From positions 1-64,000 of the forward strand of contig NW_013546689.1 of NCBI RefSeq assembly GCF_000760515.2: a stretch of 64,000 nucleotides of DNA, given 5' to 3'. The first letter of the stretch is position 1. Each line of letters begins with the position of its first letter. The notes under the pieces are model-generated. The model made no database searches, was not told where the DNA came from, and saw only the letters and a program-made list of their open reading frames with translations. Shown piece by piece: positions 38,122-48,108 of this stretch. This DNA comes from Mitosporidium daphniae (lineage: Eukaryota > Microsporidia). A program made the translations under genes and the position numbers.

Positions 38122-41100
38122 ATGACTGCCGAATTCCACAAACAACATCGTCCGTCCCAAGCGGGACGGAAAAAGGACAAAAAGGCCGGTCCTGGAAAGG
38201 CTGCGGTACGACAAAACCCCAAAGCATTCGCCGTATATAGGGGATCAAAAGCAGCAAAATCTGGACAAAGGACTGCCGACAAGAAAGAGGCAAAATTTCA
38301 TGTCCCGCTCGTAAATAGAACTCCAGATTTAGATCCTCCCCCACTGGTTGTTGCAATTGTTGGTCCTCCTAATGTTGGAAAATCAACACTTATCCGATCG
38401 TTGGTCAAAAGATTTTCTCGCCAAAACCTATCAAAAGTATCAGGACCCATAACTGTAGTGAGCGGAAAGTCACGGCGAATTACGCTTCTGGAGTGCCCAA
38501 ACGACCTCGGCGCAATGATAGATGTTGCAAAGATAGCGGATCTTGTTGTTCTTTTGATTGATGCCTCTTATGGATTTGAAATGGAAACCTTTGAATTTCT
38601 TGCTATTGCCTCTTCGCATGGAATGCCCAAAGTCATTGGTGCCATGACCCATTTGGACACTTTCACATCTCCTGAAGCGTTGAAAAAGTCAAAACATGCA
38701 CTTAAGCACAGATGGTGGTCAGAGACCCACTCTGGGGTCAAATTGTTCTCACTCTCCGGTGTTGTCGGTGGAAACTCCCAAACACCGGGTGACTCCAGAA
38801 CCCCTTTGTATTATCCAAGGGATGTATTAAATCTGTCTCGCCTTCTGGCTGTAGCAAAGCCTCGTCCTATAATTTGGAAAAATACAAATTCATATTTGCT
38901 GATTGACCGGATTGAGGATCTCACACCACCCGATATTCTACGGGAAGCTCCGCACTCTGACAGAAAAGTTGCGCTTTATGGATGGACAAGAGGCTGTACT
39001 CTTCGACCTCCATTGAATATTTCAACCCCTATCTCTGCCCATGTTCCAGGTATTGGTGATTTATCGTTGAATTCTATCACGAGATTGGAAGATCCATGTC
39101 CGACTCCTGAGCGTTTGAAAGCCAGCTTGAAGGCCCCCGTGGAAGCAGACCAGAAACAGTCGAAAAGACCAAGGGCTACTCTCAAAGACCTGGAGCGAAG
39201 ACTTTATGCTCCCATGGCGGACGTGGCTGGAATTCTCTATGATAAAGATGCAGTATACTTGGATATTCCAGACTCCAGAGCCAATATAAACGAAGATGGA
39301 GAATTGACGATTTTGGACGAATTAAAGGGAACATCGTTTCAGTCTCTTGATGATCGTTTAAGAAAATCTGATGTCCAAATGTTTAGCAAAAAGTCACCTA
39401 CGTTTATGGTGGAGAATGAGGAATCAGACTATGATACATATGGTGGAGAAGAGGATATTCTAAATGAATCGGATGATGCTTACAGCACCGATATTAATGC
39501 AGTCGATGAATATGGCAGTGCTGATGAAGCCAATGACATGCTTGACGCATCTTGCTCCGAAGAAGATTCAGATATCGAGCAGTTCTACAACAATGACGAG
39601 AGCGGCGATCCAATCGACCTGTTCACCAAATTCGAAGCTCAAGATGATCATTTGTGCCTGAAAGATGAGGACAACCCTGCTTTCCTCGATTCAAAATGGA
39701 AAGAAGCACTCGCCTCCAGAAGAAAAGCAATGCCCCCAGCGAGATCTTCCATACAAGCACAGGTTTATGGCGACTATATCTCCTCAAAAAGTGAATTTAA
39801 TTCTGCTCGTGCAAATAGAGCTATCAAAAGCGGCTCTAAACGCCTTTTTTCTGATTCCGAAGAATCTGACCTTGAAAACGTTGCTACTGATGTCGAAAGC
39901 GAGGCGAACGACGGATTTTTCACGCTAAACAAATCTGCCAATTCTCCCTCCAATGACCAGGAAATTAACCCCAATGACATCACGGATGCATCTGATTTAC
40001 AAGCATTGGATGTTCTTAAACGAACTAGATTCGTTTCCGGCGCGATGAACGGCTCGCAAGGTTTCTCGGAGAGCGAGGATTTCGAGGACCTTGAAAAGGG
40101 TTTGGCGGGCGGCCTTTCTGACGGCGATGATGAAGATGCCAAAGACGAACTATCTAAAAAGAAAACTGACATCAAAAAGCGATTTGACATCGAGTATGAT
40201 ACAGGAAAAAGAACCCTGACGTCCAAAGAAATGAAGATTGCAGAAGATGACGACATGTTTGCTGCTGCAAAAAGATCAATGGCGGCGCAAGAAGCCCTAA
40301 ATCGGGCTGCGTTTGAGGACGAATCGGTTGACGTGTCCGATCAAATTCGAGGATTTCTTCCCGGAACATATGTCAGGATAATCCTTGAAAAGGCCCCAGC
40401 TGAATTGATCGAATATTTCGACCCTTCCTTTCCCATCATAGTGGGAGTGGTTCCGTTTGGGTCTGAAAATGCCAAATTTGGAACAATTCACGCCAGAGTT
40501 AAAAAGCATCGCTGGCATGAGACGATCCTGAAGAGCGACGAGCCACTTATATGGAGCGCTGGATGGCGCAGATTTCAATCGATCCCTTTATTTTATACGC
40601 ACGACCGAGGTGCTCGCGTGGATTCTGGAGCTTCCAGAAGACGCATGATCAAGTACACCCCTCGTCATTCGCATTGCATGGCTGCTTTCTATGGACCTTT
40701 ACTTCCAAATAACACTGGCATTGTGGCATGTCGTTCTGTCAAGTCTACATGTTCTGGCTGGAGATTGGCGCTTACCGGCATTTCTCTTGAATCTTCCTCC
40801 AGCGCAGATGGAGATGACCAGCAAAAGTCGGGTCTGGTCAAAAAACTCAAACTTACCGGGACCCCCTTGAAGATTGCTAAGCATACTGCTTTGATCAAAG
40901 ACATGTTCAACTCCGCTCTCGAGGTCGCCAAGTTTGAAGGTGCTGCATTGCGAACGGTGTCTGGAATCAGAGGCTCCATTAAAAAGGCCGTTCATGAGGG
41001 CCCTGCTGGCACCTTTCGCGCTACTTTTGAAGATAAGCTCCTGATGTCTGACATTGTCTTTTTGCGGGCATGGACGCAAATATCGCCTCGATCTTACTAC

Positions 41101-41586
41101 AATCCAATCACATCCCTACTATTAAGAAACAAATCGGATTGGGTCGGAATGCGCTTGAATTGGGAAATTAGACGCGCGCTCGATGCACCAAAGCCGGCAT
41201 CCCAAAAGCCATCTTCAGTCTATGACACCAGATCTACAGAGGAGGACAGGACTCAGCATCGACGATTCAATCCGCTTCATATTCCTAAGAAGCTCGAGGA
41301 ATCTCTTCCATTTGCCTCCAAGCCCAAAATGCAGACGGCCTCGGCAAAAACGAATAAGAAACAGCCCATTAACCAAGCCCTGGCTGTGATTCGTGACGAA
41401 AAAGAGAAGAAAGTTGCATCTCTCATCCAGGAACTCGGGACGCTTAAACATGCAAGGGACGAGAAAAGAAAATTAGAGGAGCAGAAAAAACGTAAATTAT
41501 TGCAAGAAAAGCAAAACAAAAAAATGTCCAAAGAGGAAACTAAAAAACCAAGCTGGATCTCTAAAAAGAACAAGTCTTCCCGCTAA
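38122..41586 (+). CDS. BMS1: Ribosome biogenesis GTPase BMS1
   Basis: Nucleolar GTPase of the SSU processome that recruits Rcl1. Single uninterrupted exon of 1154 aa, close to yeast Bms1 (1183 aa). The N terminus is MTAEFHKQHRPSQAGRKKDK. The P-loop is GPPNVGKSTLIRSL with LLECPNDL as G3 and THLD as G4. The GTPase domain leads into the translation-factor-like domain II. A long acidic Asp/Glu/Ser region spans about residues 430-720, and the conserved C-terminal domain contains HRWHETILKSDEPLIWSAGW, FQSIPLFY and GIRGSIKKAV. The tail is very basic and Lys-rich. It is divergent from ORC4 with only 47 bp between the start codons. Confidence 0.96.
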   Translation: MTAEFHKQHRPSQAGRKKDKKAGPGKAAVRQNPKAFAVYRGSKAAKSGQRTADKKEAKFHVPLVNRTPDLDPPPLVVAIVGPPNVGKSTLIRSLVKRFSRQNLSKVSGPITVVSGKSRRITLLECPNDLGAMIDVAKIADLVVLLIDASYGFEMETFEFLAIASSHGMPKVIGAMTHLDTFTSPEALKKSKHALKHRWWSETHSGVKLFSLSGVVGGNSQTPGDSRTPLYYPRDVLNLSRLLAVAKPRPIIWKNTNSYLLIDRIEDLTPPDILREAPHSDRKVALYGWTRGCTLRPPLNISTPISAHVPGIGDLSLNSITRLEDPCPTPERLKASLKAPVEADQKQSKRPRATLKDLERRLYAPMADVAGILYDKDAVYLDIPDSRANINEDGELTILDELKGTSFQSLDDRLRKSDVQMFSKKSPTFMVENEESDYDTYGGEEDILNESDDAYSTDINAVDEYGSADEANDMLDASCSEEDSDIEQFYNNDESGDPIDLFTKFEAQDDHLCLKDEDNPAFLDSKWKEALASRRKAMPPARSSIQAQVYGDYISSKSEFNSARANRAIKSGSKRLFSDSEESDLENVATDVESEANDGFFTLNKSANSPSNDQEINPNDITDASDLQALDVLKRTRFVSGAMNGSQGFSESEDFEDLEKGLAGGLSDGDDEDAKDELSKKKTDIKKRFDIEYDTGKRTLTSKEMKIAEDDDMFAAAKRSMAAQEALNRAAFEDESVDVSDQIRGFLPGTYVRIILEKAPAELIEYFDPSFPIIVGVVPFGSENAKFGTIHARVKKHRWHETILKSDEPLIWSAGWRRFQSIPLFYTHDRGARVDSGASRRRMIKYTPRHSHCMAAFYGPLLPNNTGIVACRSVKSTCSGWRLALTGISLESSSSADGDDQQKSGLVKKLKLTGTPLKIAKHTALIKDMFNSALEVAKFEGAALRTVSGIRGSIKKAVHEGPAGTFRATFEDKLLMSDIVFLRAWTQISPRSYYNPITSLLLRNKSDWVGMRLNWEIRRALDAPKPASQKPSSVYDTRSTEEDRTQHRRFNPLHIPKKLEESLPFASKPKMQTASAKTNKKQPINQALAVIRDEKEKKVASLIQELGTLKHARDEKRKLEEQKKRKLLQEKQNKKMSKEETKKPSWISKKNKSSR

Positions 41587-41630
41587 TTTTAATTTAAAAT
41601 AAATAGTTTTTTGTCATCGGCCAATAAAAA

Positions 41631-42782
41631 GTGGAGTCCCCTTGCCAGATTAAAAAGGAGCCTCAGTGTGAGGTCTGTAATTCAGAACCCTATAAATACA
41701 AGTGCCCTGCGTGTCTCTTTAAAACATGCTCGCTTGCATGTACGACCACTCACAAGAGCGAGCACAACTGCAGCGGAAAGAGGGATACTGCTAAATTTAT
41801 TGGTCCTCAACAGTATTCGGTGACAACCTTTAATGAGGACTATGCCTTTTTAGAACACACTCGGAAAGAACTAGGTGTCATCTCCAGGCTACCTATAAAA
41901 ACCAAAAAAAAAAGGAACAATAAAATTTAATTTTGACACACGCAAAATGGCCAAGCGAAATATGATGGGATTTGGTGTGCAAGCATCGGGATCAGAGTAT
42001 GCTAGCCACTTCTGTTTCAAGGAAAACCGCAATTTTGCATGGCAGATTTTTAATGCCCTTAGTTTGAAGATATTTCGGGCATTCCATAAATGCTAGAACC
42101 AAGACATAGGCTTTTGGCAGCATCTCGTTTCGCAAATCTTCTCCATTGACGCGGTGTTTTTCGTCGATCTCAAGTTACAAGGCCCATTTTCTAATATCCG
42201 TATGCGCTTAAATTGTTGACCGTAGAAATTCAATACCCTCTTTTGCCAAGGTTCTTCAAAATCCTTTCTGAAAATGACTTTATTGAGACCTGGCATGTTA
42301 ACGACCAGCCAGACAACAACTTTGCGTTACAAATTGTTCGAACTAGCCCCCACCACTTGCTTTCTGGCGTCTTGAACTATCTCCTTGATAATCAAGGATT
42401 GATATGTTTGGCAAATTTCTGCGCAGGCTCCGTCGAGCCGGTAGCCATTGCCTACGACAGTCTTTTCAGATTCTTTATCATTTCAGAAGTTTTTCTTAGC
42501 ACCGATTTTTCGGGGATGTTTGAGCTTTATACGGCACGCTCACAAACCCAACACTTTAGCAGCCCCATTTCCAGCTATAGTTTTCCCGAGCATTCTGAAT
42601 CCGATTCCTTTCAAAATCAAATCTTTGTTTTTACGCAACCATTATCAACACAAATAGAGTCAATTATGGCAGATATTCTGGTCCCTGTAAAGAGCAAAAA
42701 TCTCCAGGTCTTTGGATACCATTCTGAAGATGGCATTCTAACGCCGCCACAGACGGATTTTGCACCCTTTTTATTTTATTAA
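41631..42782 (+). CDS. BCD1: Box C/D snoRNP assembly factor BCD1 (HIT zinc finger), start and frame irregular
   Basis: The HIT zinc finger is intact (CEVCNSEPYKYKCPACLF, then CSLACTTTHKSEHNC), followed by the Bcd1 signature NEDYAFLEHTRKE. The next conserved part (SHFCFKENRNFAWQI) lies one frame over. The break falls at a run of ten As (41904-41913), and deleting one A restores a continuous frame. Two introns (42062-42109, 42200-42225) then lead to a Bcd1-like strand QIQYPLLPRFFKIL and a C-terminal extension of about 160 residues ending FLFY. No ATG precedes the zinc finger. The frame opens at a GTG (41631) after a stop, 44 bp past the BMS1 stop. A missed 5' exon, non-AUG start or assembly error is possible. 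Confidence 0.8.
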
Positions 42783-42841
42783 TTTTTAATTTGCTGTAAA
42801 TTTTATTAAATTTGTTTTTAATTTATGCCCCATTTCTTTTA

Positions 42842-43720
42842 ATGGTCACAAATAAAAGTTACGCAGCTAACCGTGAACAGAGCAAATGTAAGAGATTGAA
42901 GAAAAACAAGAAAAAACGGAAGCTCTCAACCTTCATCAAAGAACTATCCATTTGTTCGTCTGAAAAACAAGTAAAAGTGCCTTCTGTTGAGGTTTCTGCT
43001 CCAACCCTTTCGGAAGAAGAATCAATTTTGTCTGGGGCTCCATCATATGCATCTGGAGAAGAATTTGTAGGTCCAAATGTACGAAAAGCATCGAAAATGA
43101 TTGAAAATATATGTATAGATGCGGATACTTCTGCCGACAATGTAGAGAAAAAATCACTGCTTTCCATATCCAAATCCGAGCTTGAATCAAGAACGAAAAA
43201 CAATACCGAAATGAACTCCGAATACTATTCTGACATTCAACTGGTCCTAAAGCCGGTTTTTCTAAATCAGCCTCGGCCTCCAAGCCCAATCATCGGACCT
43301 TGTTCGTTTGTAGCCCAAATGATGCCAGACAAATCTGCAGCATCGCCTACAAATTGTATTGAGGAGAAAGCGGAAAGAAACCCGAGCCTAATTAAATGGC
43401 ATAAAAATCTTGTCTCCTTTGAACCGGCGTCAAGGCTAGCGACTCAAAGATCTGCGCTTAAACCCAGAAAAGAAAACAGCCCCTCTTCAAGTGATAACCC
43501 TGGAGCAGAAAGCCAGAGCGCAAAGACAGTCACAATCAAGGAGTTTGTTTATTCGGACGACAACCCGATTTCCATTAACATTCTACTATCTAGCCAAGCA
43601 ACCTCGAAATATTCAAGCCTCGCTGTGGATGAATTTTTGGCAGAAATTTCGGCCTCCAGCGATTTCAAGCTTAGCGCGTCAACTAGAAGGAGGTTACAGA
43701 TCACTCGGAAGGGGAAATAA
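42842..43720 (+). CDS. Basic nuclear-type protein of unknown function
   Basis: Single exon, 292 aa from the first ATG. I do not recognise a family. The N terminus has a strong basic cluster (CKRLKKNKKKRKL), probably a nuclear or nucleolar localisation signal. The middle is Ser/Glu-rich and disordered. The C-terminal ~70 residues look more conserved in style (KTVTIKEFVYSDDNPISINI, then DEFLAEISASSDFKL) and end in Arg/Lys. The KTVTI segment resembles an RVxF protein phosphatase 1 docking motif. This is only a sequence resemblance. The gene sits 59 bp after BCD1 and converges with RIO1 with 25 bp between stops, so it is a genuine member of the packed gene order. Confidence 0.65.
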   Translation: MVTNKSYAANREQSKCKRLKKNKKKRKLSTFIKELSICSSEKQVKVPSVEVSAPTLSEEESILSGAPSYASGEEFVGPNVRKASKMIENICIDADTSADNVEKKSLLSISKSELESRTKNNTEMNSEYYSDIQLVLKPVFLNQPRPPSPIIGPCSFVAQMMPDKSAASPTNCIEEKAERNPSLIKWHKNLVSFEPASRLATQRSALKPRKENSPSSSDNPGAESQSAKTVTIKEFVYSDDNPISINILLSSQATSKYSSLAVDEFLAEISASSDFKLSASTRRRLQITRKGK

Positions 43721-43745
43721 ATTTATTGAGTTATTAACTGCGTAC

Positions 43746-45159
43746 TTAGCAGCTTTTAGATTTGCATAGGCGTTTTTTTTCCGATTTTTTCATTTTGCTT
43801 TGACGGCGCAACCGATTCTCTGCTTTGACCAATTTCTTGTGCTGTTGTTTCTCTTCTTTTGATTTTTTCAAATTTTGCGCGACCCTTTTTGTGTGAGGCT
43901 CTGACTCGGTTACCGGGTCGGCTGCAGATGCAAATGCTTCGTCGCAAACGTGCTCAATGGTCTCTGAGGCCGTTGAAGCGCCTTGACCCTCCGGCATGTG
44001 ATTAATTGACGTCATGTTGCAATATAAAAGATCTTCTGTATTTCCGGAATTCAGTTTGTCGATATCTCTTTCAATGTCTACAATTTCGTTCAAAGTCCTC
44101 GGAATGTACGCTTCCAGGAATACTCTTTCGTCCATTTCTTCCTGATAAGAAAGCGATAATTGCGACATGGTAGACATCTGGTTGGTTAGGATCTTTCTTA
44201 TGGCTTGTGGGTCCTTTTCAGTAGCAACTGGCAATGGCTGCACAACAAAATCAAATATTGATCTAAGCGGAAGTATCTTGGAAACATATTTCTTAAAGTA
44301 GGTATTTATGTTCAGACAATCCTTCCTTAGAAACTCTAACGCATAAGGATGATCATGTTCAACGGCCTGGCCAACATCTATAACCCAAAGGGCCTTTTGG
44401 TGGTACAGAATATTATATTCGGACAGATCAGCATGCACCAGCTTACATGTCTGAAATAACGTCCTAACAATGACGATCAAGTCGACATAGAGTTTGAAGG
44501 CTATTCCTGCGGATTCGATAACCGCGTTTTTTAACGTCGGAGAGGGACTAAAAGTTAGCCAAGCGATGCACACATACAGTCCATTTGAATCTCCCAAAAA
44601 TTGCATTAAAAGCACATGGGACTTGAGCAGTATAGGCTCCGGGCAGTTGATACCAGAGAGACGGATCCTAACGGGAAAGCATGCCAAAATACCTTTTCAA
44701 ATTCCGAAGCTCCTTTTCGGCCCAGAGCTGAACCATTTTGCGAGGATTTGACTTGTTATAACCGTGGCGAAACCGAAATTCCCCGACAACGTATTTTTCG
44801 CGGTCCTTAAATATAAGGATAGAGGTTTTGTAGATCTTGACGGCAAAAAAGACATCATCCGACCGGCGGTGCGCACAATAAACATTTGCCTCTTTTCCTG
44901 CAGAGATACAGCCCTGTAGCTCGTCGAAAAGGCCTTTATTTATGATTTTGAAAACAAGCATTCTGGTTTTGGGATCAAGCACAAGCTCCACAGTAGCTCT
45001 GTCAGACTTGTCTGAAACGGTCCCGCATCTAGATGGTAAGTTTAACCCCAAACAGACATACCTTTGATGCAGTTGCTTGATCAAGGAGGTTGATATAGAA
45101 AGATTGGCTAGCCCACATGATAATAGCTCAGCATCAAATTCATTCACTGAAAGGGACAT
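43746..45159 (-). CDS. RIO1: Atypical protein kinase/ATPase RIO1
   Basis: Acts in late cytoplasmic maturation of the 40S subunit. Exons are 45062-45159, 44693-45028, 44578-44667 and 43746-44547 (441 aa), with introns of 33, 25 and 30 nt. The RIO1 fold is complete: [12 protein letters not shown], the ATP Lys in [58 protein letters not shown], catalytic loop [14 protein letters not shown] and metal-binding [19 protein letters not shown]. The usual DVSQ(S/A)VEHDHP has Gly for Ser. The C terminus carries a Lys-rich tail ([13 protein letters not shown]), as in other Rio1 proteins. It is divergent from DPH1 with 23 bp between start codons. Confidence 0.96.
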
Positions 45160-45182
45160 GAATTTTTATTTTAAAAAAATTT

Positions 45183-46593
45183 ATGCTGAAATCAAAATTT
45201 TCTAATGCCATTCCCTCTTCATTGTTGGAGGACAATCGGCTAGCGCTGGCCATTTCTAAGGTTTTTTGATGCCTTATGTTGATTGTGTAGCTACCGAAAA
45301 ACTATAATTTTGAAATTTACAAGATCGTTTGGTTTCTCAAAAGAAATCAGTCTCGAAGAGGTTATTTCGACCCCCTAACTGTGATAGTTGCCCTTCAGTT
45401 TCCCGAGGGACTGCTGCTTTATGCATGTCTATTATCCGATATTTTTGAAGAGTACTAAAACAATGCTCACTGTATAGCTTTGCTGACGTGGATTGCGTCA
45501 TTATGGGCGATGTCACTTATGGGGCTTGTTGTGTGGATGACTTTACTGCCAAAGCACTGGGGTGTGATTCTCTAGTTCATTTTGGGCATTCTTGCCTAGG
45601 TATAGATTTACAGTTCTTTTCGTAGTGCCGATCAACGTCACCGAGGGAATAAGAGTGCTATATGTCTTTGTTGAAATCCAATTTGATATTTCCCTGCTAG
45701 AAGCGCTAATGGTGGAAAATTTCGCCATCACCAAAAAGCTTGCAATCATTTCTACCGTACAATTCCTTAGTGCTGTTCACGTAAGCAAGGGGGTATTTTA
45801 ATTGTAGAAACTATATTCCACCCTATCGAAGCACGGCTATTCTTCGATTTCCGTTCCACAAGAGCGCCCATTATCGGGTGGCGAGGTACTTGGTTGCACT
45901 GCGCCATCGCTTGGATCGTCTTCAATTGATTCTATCTTGTAACGCATTGCAAAAATATATCCCTTTAGGTATGTGGGTGACGGTAGGTTTCATCTTGAAG
46001 CAATGATGATTGCCAATCCCTCCGCCGAAGCATATAGGTAAAAACAACACCCAAATTCTTATCGTTAGATATGATCCATATTCCAATATCCTATCTCGCG
46101 AATATTACGACCACAACAAATTGCATTCTGTGCGTCTGGGTGCCATTGCTAAAGCTAAAGGCTGTCGGCGAATTGGAATGGCCTTGAGCACTCTTGGTAG
46201 GCAAGGATCTCCAAATATCCTAAGGGTATTACCTAAGCGTTTATCTCCATATAGCATTTGAAGGAGCGTGCTGAAAGCCTGAACATAGAAATCATCCCCA
46301 TTTTAATTTCCGAAATATCTCCTTCAAAGCTATCCCTATTTAAAGATGTCGATGCGTATGTTTTATCCCTTCACATAACCCGTAGCTGGATTCAAGTTGC
46401 ATGCCCACGGCTTAGTATCGATTGGGGTGAAGCCTTTGAAAAGCCCCTTCTTACACCATACGAGGCCTCTGTGCTCTTTGGCTCCATTCCCTGGCAGTCT
46501 CAATATCCCATGGACTACTACTCAAAAAATGGTTTGGGTCCCTGGACAAACTACCATAATGGGAAGGCTGGCTCGAATATTTGTTCAAAATAA
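45183..46593 (+). CDS. DPH1: Diphthamide biosynthesis protein 1
   Basis: Radical-SAM [4Fe-4S] enzyme that, with Dph2, starts diphthamide modification of elongation factor 2. Nine exons (45183-45260, 45291-45451, 45478-45599, 45626-45780, 45808-45938, 45969-46037, 46069-46225, 46255-46355, 46386-46593) give 393 aa, with introns of 26-31 nt. The three cluster cysteines are present, in [25 protein letters not shown] and [13 protein letters not shown]. Other landmarks are [48 protein letters not shown] and KPLLTPYEA. The longest raw ORF covers only its last third, so intron-blind annotation would miss most of this gene. It converges with NUDC. Confidence 0.95.
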
Positions 46594-46641
46594 ATTTATT
46601 TATTTAATCAATCCAAGGGCCTACCCCACACTGGGGCGGTT

Positions 46642-47207
46642 TTATTGTGAAAACTTGGCATTAGAAAACTAAAAATCAAGTGCGCAACACTTACATCCAT
46701 TTCAGGGTGCTGTTCTTGGAAGCGGCGAAGCGTTTCCTGTTGCTTGAGTTGATCGGACGTCGGAAGACCTGCTGCCTTTTGGCGCTGATCAAACATCATC
46801 TTTTCAACAAGAGACCGCGTTTCAAGGTCCAGGTCGGAAAGCTTGCTATTTTCCGGGACAATAGCCTTGGTATCGATCTCTGGATGACCCTGGATGATGC
46901 ATGACCACCACTCTTGCTTATTTTCCTTTTCAAGGTGTATCAAGAGGGTTTTTTTATCCTCTACCTAATGAGATACCAACGATTGGTCACCTATTGTCCA
47001 GGTGGAATCATCGACTTTACATGCCTTATGCAGATCGCCGCTAATAAGAGGGGTGCATGTCGATTTGAATGCTACAGACAAATGCTTTGGCTGTATGGAC
47101 ACATTCAATTGCGAGGCCTTCGTAATCTCGGCAGGTAGATCGAGCAAAATCGTCACATCAGAAAGCGTTTGCTTCCATGAATAGGGAACTTTGGGCTCAC
47201 CAGACAT
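46642..47207 (-). CDS. NUDC: Nuclear distribution protein NudC (CS domain)
   Basis: Hsp90 co-chaperone-like protein linked to the dynein/LIS1 pathway. Exons 46991-47207, 46695-46960 and 46642-46668 give 169 aa, with introns of 30 and 26 nt. Animal NudC has a long N-terminal coiled region. Here the protein is essentially the CS domain plus C-terminal helix, as in short fungal NudC. Signatures are [79 protein letters not shown] and [14 protein letters not shown] at the end. The last exon encodes only the final eight residues. Confidence 0.95.
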
Positions 47208-47271
47208 TACAAAAATTAAAATTTATTGCCACATTTAAATGGGAGCCAAAGGCGGCCTGCCGCTGGCTGGC

Positions 47272-48060
47272 CTAAAACTCCAAATCGGCATCGGGGTCCT
47301 CTTCGTCGATATCATCGGCCTCGTCGGGGACATATTGAAGCAGCGAATCAAGTTGGGCCTTCATAAATGGCAGCTGAACGTGTGTTTTTCTTTCCTTTTG
47401 CTCATCGGTGGTATCGAGAGAAAACGTACTTTCCGGGAGTGCTCCTTCGTTCGGCTCTTTTTCTTTAAACAACTGGATGCCTTTGTATGCAGATATCGAT
47501 GTCTCTTTGGTATTTAAAACAGACTTTTCACTCTTAAGGCTTCCCTTGTGAATATATTGAAATGACAATAAAACGTTGTTTGCATCGATCTTTGAAAAGA
47601 TCAAATGCGTCAGAAATAGCCTCCGAATGCCTGCAAGAAGAAAAGGATCGGAAATGAGATCGCTTCTGATGATAAACGAAATCGGCTTAAGGCGGCCTTT
47701 TTGGGACTCCATTTCTTCTAGCAGGAAAATAAAATCATGCAACGTATTGTGTCTGAAAAATAAGCTGATATCTGAAACGACAATCCTGTTGTTTGCGTTG
47801 CTCAAAATCAGCTGCTTTAAGCTGTGCACGCTGTAGCTCTCGATCAAGATTGGCGTAACGTTGGGAACTGGCTGATAGAAGGCCGTTTCGAACGAGGAAG
47901 AAGTTAAAATGACGGTATGGTCGTGGGCGGGGTTATTGTTAAATAAGGGGGTGCATATCCAATAATGTGGGAGCGGCGCCGGAAGCGCCGATTCCGCCTC
48001 AACGCTGGTTTCTAAAAGCGTGGAAAATGATGATGCATTGGCATTTTGAACAATTAGCAT
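47272..48060 (-). CDS. ELP5: Elongator complex subunit Elp5
   Basis: Elp5 belongs to the Elp4-Elp5-Elp6 RecA-like subcomplex of Elongator, which modifies wobble uridines of tRNA. Single exon of 262 aa from the ATG at 48060; upstream only a TTG opens the frame. The body is a divergent RecA-like fold (VVSDISLFF, ISFIIRSDL). The diagnostic part is the C terminus: SLDTTDEQKERKTHVQLPFM, then an acidic DEADDIDEEDPDADLEF, which matches the Elp5 family end (LDQEDPDDDLDI in human). There is no Walker A, as normal for this family. The gene is divergent from epsin with 48 bp between start codons. Confidence 0.88.
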   Translation of the reverse strand: MLIVQNANASSFSTLLETSVEAESALPAPLPHYWICTPLFNNNPAHDHTVILTSSSFETAFYQPVPNVTPILIESYSVHSLKQLILSNANNRIVVSDISLFFRHNTLHDFIFLLEEMESQKGRLKPISFIIRSDLISDPFLLAGIRRLFLTHLIFSKIDANNVLLSFQYIHKGSLKSEKSVLNTKETSISAYKGIQLFKEKEPNEGALPESTFSLDTTDEQKERKTHVQLPFMKAQLDSLLQYVPDEADDIDEEDPDADLEF

Positions 48061-48108
48061 GAAAATGTTTGGCAAATTTTATTTTCAATTTGTAGCTGGT
48101 TTTGGAAA

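Noticed and set aside
45592-45801. Separate small gene inside DPH1
   Set aside because: It is DPH1 exon 4 read together with flanking introns.
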